This document shows positions 61,549-64,000 of a stretch of 64,000 bases of DNA, in pieces. The DNA is from Negativicoccus succinicivorans. GTDB lineage: Bacteria > Bacillota > Negativicutes > Veillonellales > Negativicoccaceae. The position numbers and the translations under genes were made by a program. The stretch covers positions 102,979-166,978 of the forward strand of contig NZ_JAHAJN010000003.1 in NCBI RefSeq assembly GCF_018372215.1, in the 5' to 3' direction. Under the pieces are notes generated by a model. That model did not search any database, had not been told where the DNA came from, and saw nothing but the letters and a program-made list of their open reading frames with translations. The number at the start of each line of letters is the position of its first letter. Positions within the stretch are counted from its first letter, which is position 1.

Positions 61549-63697
61549 ATGGTAAAAAGGAAACTCATACCGCTCGTCTTGGCTATGGTTGCCGGAACGA
61601 GCATGGCGTATGCCGCACCGCAGTACGATCATCGTCACCGCGACGCGGCTTGAGGAAAAAACGCAACATGTGCCGGCATCCGCCAATGTCGTCACGGCGG
61701 AAGAAATGAAAAAACGGCCGGTGCAAAACCTCGCCGACGCGTTAGCGCATACGCCCGGCGTCTATCGTTCGCCGGTCGCGGACGGAGGCATGTCTTCCGA
61801 TTTGATGATGCGCGGTTTCGGTTCCGCTGAAACCCTGATCATGCTTGACGGACAACCCTTGAACTCCGGCTGGAACAGTACCGTCGACTGGGCCGTCTTA
61901 CCGACCACGGATATTGAAAAAATCGAAGTTGTCCGCGGCGCCGGCTCGTCGCTTTACGGCGGTCGCGCCGTCGGCGGCGTCATCAACATCATCACCGCGA
62001 AATCGCAGGAAGAACTCAGCGGCAATGCCGTCCTTTCTTACGGAAGCGATAAAACGAAGCGTTTCGGTTTAAACACAAAGGTGAAAAAAGATAACTGGCG
62101 CATGGGCCTCGGTTATGAAAAACGCTCCACGGACGGCTATGTCGGCTACTACATCGACAAAAGCGCCCAAAAACAAGATCCAAAAAAACCGGTCACACCG
62201 ACGCACCAAGTCAACTTGGCGCAATCGGCAAGAGGTTACTACATCATCGGCTCGCGTGGCGAAAAATTGAACGACACGGAAACATGGTCCTTTTCCTTGG
62301 GCTATGATTTCGATGAAGATCGCAGCTTAGACTACGCCTTCACCCGCTCGAAGCACAATTACGACTACCGCAATCCCTTCACCTATGTTTACGATAAAGA
62401 CGGCAACCCCGTCTTTGGCGGCGTTTGGGAATTGCCCGACAAGAGAATTTTGACAATCGCCCCGTCTGACTATCTCGGAAACTACGGTGTCCGCGATATG
62501 GACGTCCATCGCCTGCAATTCGCCGATCGTAAAAATCAACTCTTCGCCCATTTCGGATACACCGATCGCTTCAACGACGGCTTCAGTTCTTCCGGCAAAG
62601 TCACCGGTGTCGTCAACACGGACACTTTGAATGCGTGGAACGGAAAGGGCGATTTCTCCTACTATCCGAGCAAGACGTATAACTTCGATATTCACAAAAA
62701 CATCGAGCTCAAAGACCATACGCTCACGGTCGGCTACAACTACAATCGCGAATCCTTCGCGCAGACCCGCTTTGACCTGGAGCACTGGCGGGACCGCGAT
62801 AACGGCCGCAGCCCGTACGAATATAACGGCGGACGCGGAATCCTGCACGCGTTGTATCTCCAAGATAAATGGCAAGTCGCGGATACGACCGATCTCTACT
62901 TGGGCATGCGTTACGACCGCTACAAAAAAGAAAAAGGCTACAACAACACCTTGCAAGATGACGGTACCTGGAAATATAATAACTTCGCTTCCGGAACGTA
63001 TGACGAATGGTCTCCGAAAGTAGCGGTGGAACATCGCTTCGATGAGAACAACTCCGCCTTTATCAGCTACGGCCACTCCTTCAACCCGCCGATACTTTAC
63101 CAGGTATATCGAAACAGTGGAACGATTTCCCCGAATCCGGACTTAAAGCCGTAAACGACCAATACTTGGGAAGTCGGTTACAAACACTATGATCAGAACC
63201 TGACTTGGGATGTGACGCTCTTCCATGCCAAAACAAAAGATCTCGTCGCTCTGAAACCGAAAAACGTCAAACCACGTTATTATTACAACACGGACGGCGA
63301 TCTCGTTCGCCGCGGCATCGAATTCGGTACGCAGTACCGCTTCAACCAAAACTGGTCGGCCTACGCCAACTACGCTCTGACCGATGCCAAAATAGATGGC
63401 GATCGGTACTACGATATCCCGCGTCACCTCGTTCACTTCGGCGTGCAATGGGATGCCAAGCCCTGGCAAGTCCTCTTGGACAACACCTATGTCAGCGAAA
63501 GACAGCGTCCGGATCGCGACACCGGTGAATACAAATCGGAAGACTCGTACTTCGTCACCAGCCTTTCCGCCAACTATGAAATCCAAGAAGGTCTCGTCTT
63601 ACAAGGCGATATCTACAACCTGTTCGACAAAAAATTCTACGCAGGCGAGGCCGCTCGTGAAAGAACCTACACAGTCTCCTTGCAATACCGATTCTAA
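61549..63697 (+). pseudogene. TonB-dependent receptor, disrupted by a frameshift and a stop codon
   Basis: GAGGAGG and ATG 61549 give a signal peptide ending SMAYAAP, but this frame stops at 61653. The plug domain continues in the next frame from about 61620 (STIIVTATRLEEKTQHVPASA) through the barrel. It is then cut by TAA at 63152-63154 where Glu is expected (NPDLKP then TTNTWEVGYKHYD). The same frame runs on to the true end at 63697 (TVSLQYRF, terminal Phe). Joined, it is a roughly 710-residue receptor of the FepA/CirA type that would import ferric siderophore or a similar ligand with TonB energy. Two lesions suggest a decayed gene or sequencing errors. Confidence 0.88.
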
Positions 63698-63705
63698 GCA
63701 TTTTC

Positions 63706-63734
63706 AAAAAAAGAGGGCAATCGCCCTCTTTTTT
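63706..63734 (+). terminator. Terminator after the TonB receptor gene
   Basis: AAAAAAAGAGGGC and GCCCTCTTTTTT with loop AATC, 8 bases past the final stop. Confidence 0.9.
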
Positions 63735-63752
63735 CTTTCCCTTTTTCACATT

Positions 63753-63890
63753 TCAGGTGAAGCCAATTCGCATTCGAGTACCCTCCGCTACTCTCGTCAC
63801 ATGCCGATCTGATGCGACCGTTACCGACAATGCCTTGCCGCCGGTTATAAGGCGATATATGGACGTCACTTGAAGTTCTTTGAATGCCAT
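63753..63890 (-). CDS. Possible 45-residue protein, weak
   Basis: An ATG at 63890 opens a frame of ordinary composition (MAFKELQVTSIYRLITGGKA at the start, ending RMRIGFT) directly after the rRNA terminator. No ribosome binding site precedes it and I recognise no family. It may be the remnant of a longer gene or chance. Confidence 0.2.
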   Translation of the reverse strand: MAFKELQVTSIYRLITGGKALSVTVASDRHVTRVAEGTRMRIGFT

Positions 63891-63900
63891 CTGCTTGCAA

Positions 63901-63930
63901 TAAAAAAGAGACCGTCATTCGACGGTCTCT
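63901..63930 (-). terminator. Terminator after the 5S rRNA gene
   Basis: Minus strand: AGAGACCGTC and GACGGTCTCT with loop GAAT, then TTTTTT. It lies about 10 bases after the 5S end and closes the rRNA operon. Confidence 0.88.
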
Positions 63931-63939
63931 TCGCGTAAT

Positions 63940-64000
<61 letters not shown>

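Noticed and set aside
61295..61653. Similar short peptides on both strands near the palindrome
   Set aside because: The likeness (LRAKRSI.WIVLRAT) is produced by the palindrome itself; the only real start in this part is ATG 61549.

Overview
The window looks like chromosomal DNA of a diderm Firmicute, class Negativicutes and probably the Veillonellales; I cannot fix the genus. The evidence is a mix of two gene sets. One is an outer-membrane biogenesis cluster (OmpH/Skp, BamA, TamB, TolC, MlaEFD). The other is typically Firmicute: RNase J, a GdpP-type c-di-AMP phosphodiesterase, YybS, a LonC-type protease, an ECF-transporter/truA operon and AGCS sodium:alanine symporters. The DNA is fairly GC-rich inside genes, with AT-rich promoters and many clear hairpin-plus-T-tract terminators. 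No prophage, insertion sequence, tRNA or CRISPR array was seen.

Layout. 1-13,900 (minus strand) is one long envelope operon: mlaE, mlaF, mlaD, tolC, tamB, a sigma-70-family factor, a single-pass membrane protein, bamA, an unknown outer-membrane protein and ompH, which is cut by the window edge. 14,000-18,100 (minus) holds korA-korB (2-oxoacid:ferredoxin oxidoreductase) behind two RsiV/DUF3298-type exported proteins. 18,300-24,100 (minus) holds ecfA1-ecfA2-ecfT-truA and an OmpR-type two-component system. 24,100-24,760 is a long AT-rich intergenic region with a candidate small RNA and a 28-bp perfect hairpin. 24,762-27,855 (plus) is recQ-thyA-folA.

27,900-30,650 (minus) encodes three related secreted proteins of unknown function, with a strongly promoted candidate small RNA on the opposite strand. 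30,700-39,900 is small-molecule metabolism and transport: nicotinate phosphoribosyltransferase, alanine dehydrogenase, fumarase, two near-duplicate sodium:alanine symporters flanking a formate/nitrite channel, and a nicotinamidase-like hydrolase. Uptake of alanine and its deamination to pyruvate fit the symporters and Ald. PncA and PncB together make an NAD salvage route.

39,900-43,900 (minus) carries mscL, two DUF445 membrane proteins, a small membrane protein and a metallo-beta-lactamase-fold hydrolase. 44,107-49,803 (plus) carries an NADP-type secondary alcohol dehydrogenase, then an alkaline phosphatase followed by a Cys-motif exported protein and an ABC transporter whose permease has a His/Glu repeat. 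I suggest this last group is a zinc-linked operon. 49,868-60,461 (minus) is a nine-gene operon from rnjA through yybS, gdpP, rplI, lonC, dnaB and udg to two small enzymes. The right end holds a DUF805 protein, a TonB-dependent receptor gene broken by a frameshift and a stop codon, and the 3' part of a 5S rRNA gene on the minus strand.

Starts were re-chosen from ribosome binding sites where the longest reading frame was clearly too long. Several genes use GTG or TTG (mlaE, korA, fumC, the DUF4931 gene, rnjA). All family names rest on reading the translated sequence, not on database searches.
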